The notes below the pieces were generated by a model. The model did not search any database. It was not told the DNA's origin and was given only the letters and a program-made list of their open reading frames with translations. From positions 1-23,031 of the forward strand of contig DASQVO010000478.1 in assembly GCA_035640715.1 (NCBI GenBank): a stretch of DNA of 23,031 nt. The letters run 5' to 3'. Source of the DNA: DASQVO01 sp035640715. GTDB lineage: Bacteria > Actinomycetota > Actinomycetes > Streptosporangiales > Streptosporangiaceae. Positions 22,036-23,031 of this stretch are shown here, one piece after another (position 1 is the first letter of the stretch; every line of letters starts with the position of its first letter). The position numbers and the translations under genes are program-made.

Positions 22036-23031
22036 GTGGCAGGCATGACGCCCGGCAGGCCGGGCCAGCGCCCGGAGCGGCAGCCCGGGTCCGGGATCGT
22101 GATCGCGCGCCCGTTCGGTATCCCGGTACACGTATCGCCGTACTGGTTCGTGATCGCCGGCGTGTTCATCGTCATCTACGCGAACGACCTGGCCGGGACG
22201 GTGAACGGCAACCTCAGGTACGTCGTCGCCGCCCTGTTCGTCGTCCTGCTGTACCTATCGGTGCTGGCGCATGAGCTGAGCCACTCGATCGTGGCCAGGA
22301 GCTACGGGCTGCCGGTCCGCCGCATCCTGCTGTACCCGCTCGGCGGGCTCTCCGAGATCGAGCGTGAGCCGCAGACACCCGGCAGGGAATTCGCCGTCTC
22401 CGCGGCCGGGCCCGCGCTCTCGCTGGTGCTTGCGGCCATCGGCTACGAGCTGATGCAGGTCGTCCCCGGCGGCATCGGCTGGAAGATCGTCAGGCTGTTC
22501 TGGTGGGCCAACCTCTTCGTCGGCCTCTTCAACCTGCTTCCCGGGTTGCCGCTCGATGGCGGCCGGATGCTGCGGGCCGTGGCGTGGAAGATTACGGGCC
22601 GCCCGGCCTCGGCCACCGTGGCGGCGGCGTGGGCGGGCCGGATGATCGCCGTCGCCCTGCTCGCCGCGGCGCTCGCCCTCACGATGACACGCGGGCAGAG
22701 CCAGAGCCTGACGAACATAGCCTGGCTGGGGGCGTTCACCGCGAGCCCGACAAGCATGGTCTGGTGGGCGGTGATCGCCGCGTTCATGTGGATGGGCGCG
22801 GGTCAGTCCATCCGCGCCACGCGGCTGCGGGAGCGGCTGCCCGGCATCCAGGCACGGCGGCTCGCGCGCAAGGCCATCCCCATCCCCGCGAGCCTGCCGC
22901 TGGCGGAGGCGATCAGGCGGGCCGACGAGACCAACGCGCGGGCGCTGGTCGTGGTGGATCACGAGAACTCCCCGATCGCCATCGTGAACGAGTCGGCGGT
23001 GATGGCCACACCGCCGCAGCGCCGTCCGTGG
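22036..23031 (+). CDS. M50 family site-2-protease-like membrane metalloprotease, C-terminus cut by window edge
   Basis: No stop codon is reached: at least 332 residues from GTG 22036, or 329 from ATG 22045 (numbering below from the ATG). The zinc-binding HELSH is at 76-80 in transmembrane context. The second metal-site motif is NLLPGLPLDGGR (163-174, D171). Membrane segments lie at about 33-48, 58-76, 118-140, 152-168, 198-212 and 235-250. The region after ~290 (IPIPASLPLAEAIRRADETN, then ARALVVVDHENSPIAIV) is the beginning of a CBS domain. The architecture is a group-3 S2P with CBS, an intramembrane protease possibly regulated by adenine nucleotides. The substrate is unknown. In many actinobacteria this gene lies between the RecB-like nuclease and a tRNA m1A58 methyltransferase, which would be just outside this window. 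Confidence 0.9.
   Translation, partial: MAGMTPGRPGQRPERQPGSGIVIARPFGIPVHVSPYWFVIAGVFIVIYANDLAGTVNGNLRYVVAALFVVLLYLSVLAHELSHSIVARSYGLPVRRILLYPLGGLSEIEREPQTPGREFAVSAAGPALSLVLAAIGYELMQVVPGGIGWKIVRLFWWANLFVGLFNLLPGLPLDGGRMLRAVAWKITGRPASATVAAAWAGRMIAVALLAAALALTMTRGQSQSLTNIAWLGAFTASPTSMVWWAVIAAFMWMGAGQSIRATRLRERLPGIQARRLARKAIPIPASLPLAEAIRRADETNARALVVVDHENSPIAIVNESAVMATPPQRRPW

Overview
This 23,031-base window is chromosomal DNA from a high-GC actinobacterium. The evidence is the strongly GC-biased third codon positions, GTG starts, and actinobacterial families (DUF3090, the SCO1664-type kinase-like protein, a PAC2 protein of the ParJ type, DUF1707-FHA). Many genes also appear leaderless, with a -10 hexamer only 7-8 nt before the start codon. 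The mix suits a filamentous actinomycete (Streptomyces/Streptosporangiales-like), but I cannot name a genus from the sequence alone.

Layout. Bases ~95-1003(-1028) hold a decayed IS21-like insertion element: long imperfect inverted arms enclose a frameshifted 5' piece of an istA-type transposase, joined to a broken ankyrin-repeat gene. Next, on the minus strand, is a RecD2-like SF1B helicase (1132-3276). Divergent from it is a plus-strand DUF1707-FHA gene, followed by a compact three-gene unit: a histidine phosphatase, a DUF3090 protein with a C-terminal Cys/His cluster, and an SCO1664-type PI3/4-kinase-like protein. Converging on these is a minus-strand pair: PAC2 protein, then a secreted or membrane-anchored esterase (6407-8249). 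Divergent from PAC2 comes cobalamin-dependent methionine synthase (metH), overlapped by a HAD phosphatase, then a small membrane protein.

A 684-base non-coding stretch (13463-14146) precedes a complete oligopeptide/dipeptide ABC importer operon (14147-20201). Its order is lipoprotein, DppC-type permease, DppB-type permease, OppD-type ATPase, OppF-type ATPase. A 14-bp perfect hairpin separates the lipoprotein gene from the permeases, and two strong hairpins in tandem follow the last gene. The window ends with an unidentified small gene that overlaps tail-to-tail with a RecB/Cas4-like nuclease gene, and then, divergently, an M50 site-2-protease-type membrane metalloprotease whose CBS region runs off the edge.

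Function. Most genes belong to a neighbourhood commonly conserved in actinobacteria (metH, PAC2, the SCO1664-type gene, RecB-like nuclease). The peptide importer and the IS remnant look like the accessory parts. I found no convincing new defence system, CRISPR array, tRNA or rRNA. The most unusual signals are the IS21-like remnant carrying an ankyrin fragment, the repeated leaderless-promoter geometry, a possible ATC start for the PAC2 gene, the strong intercistronic and terminal hairpins of the importer operon, and the phosphatase/DUF3090/kinase-like trio of unknown chemistry.
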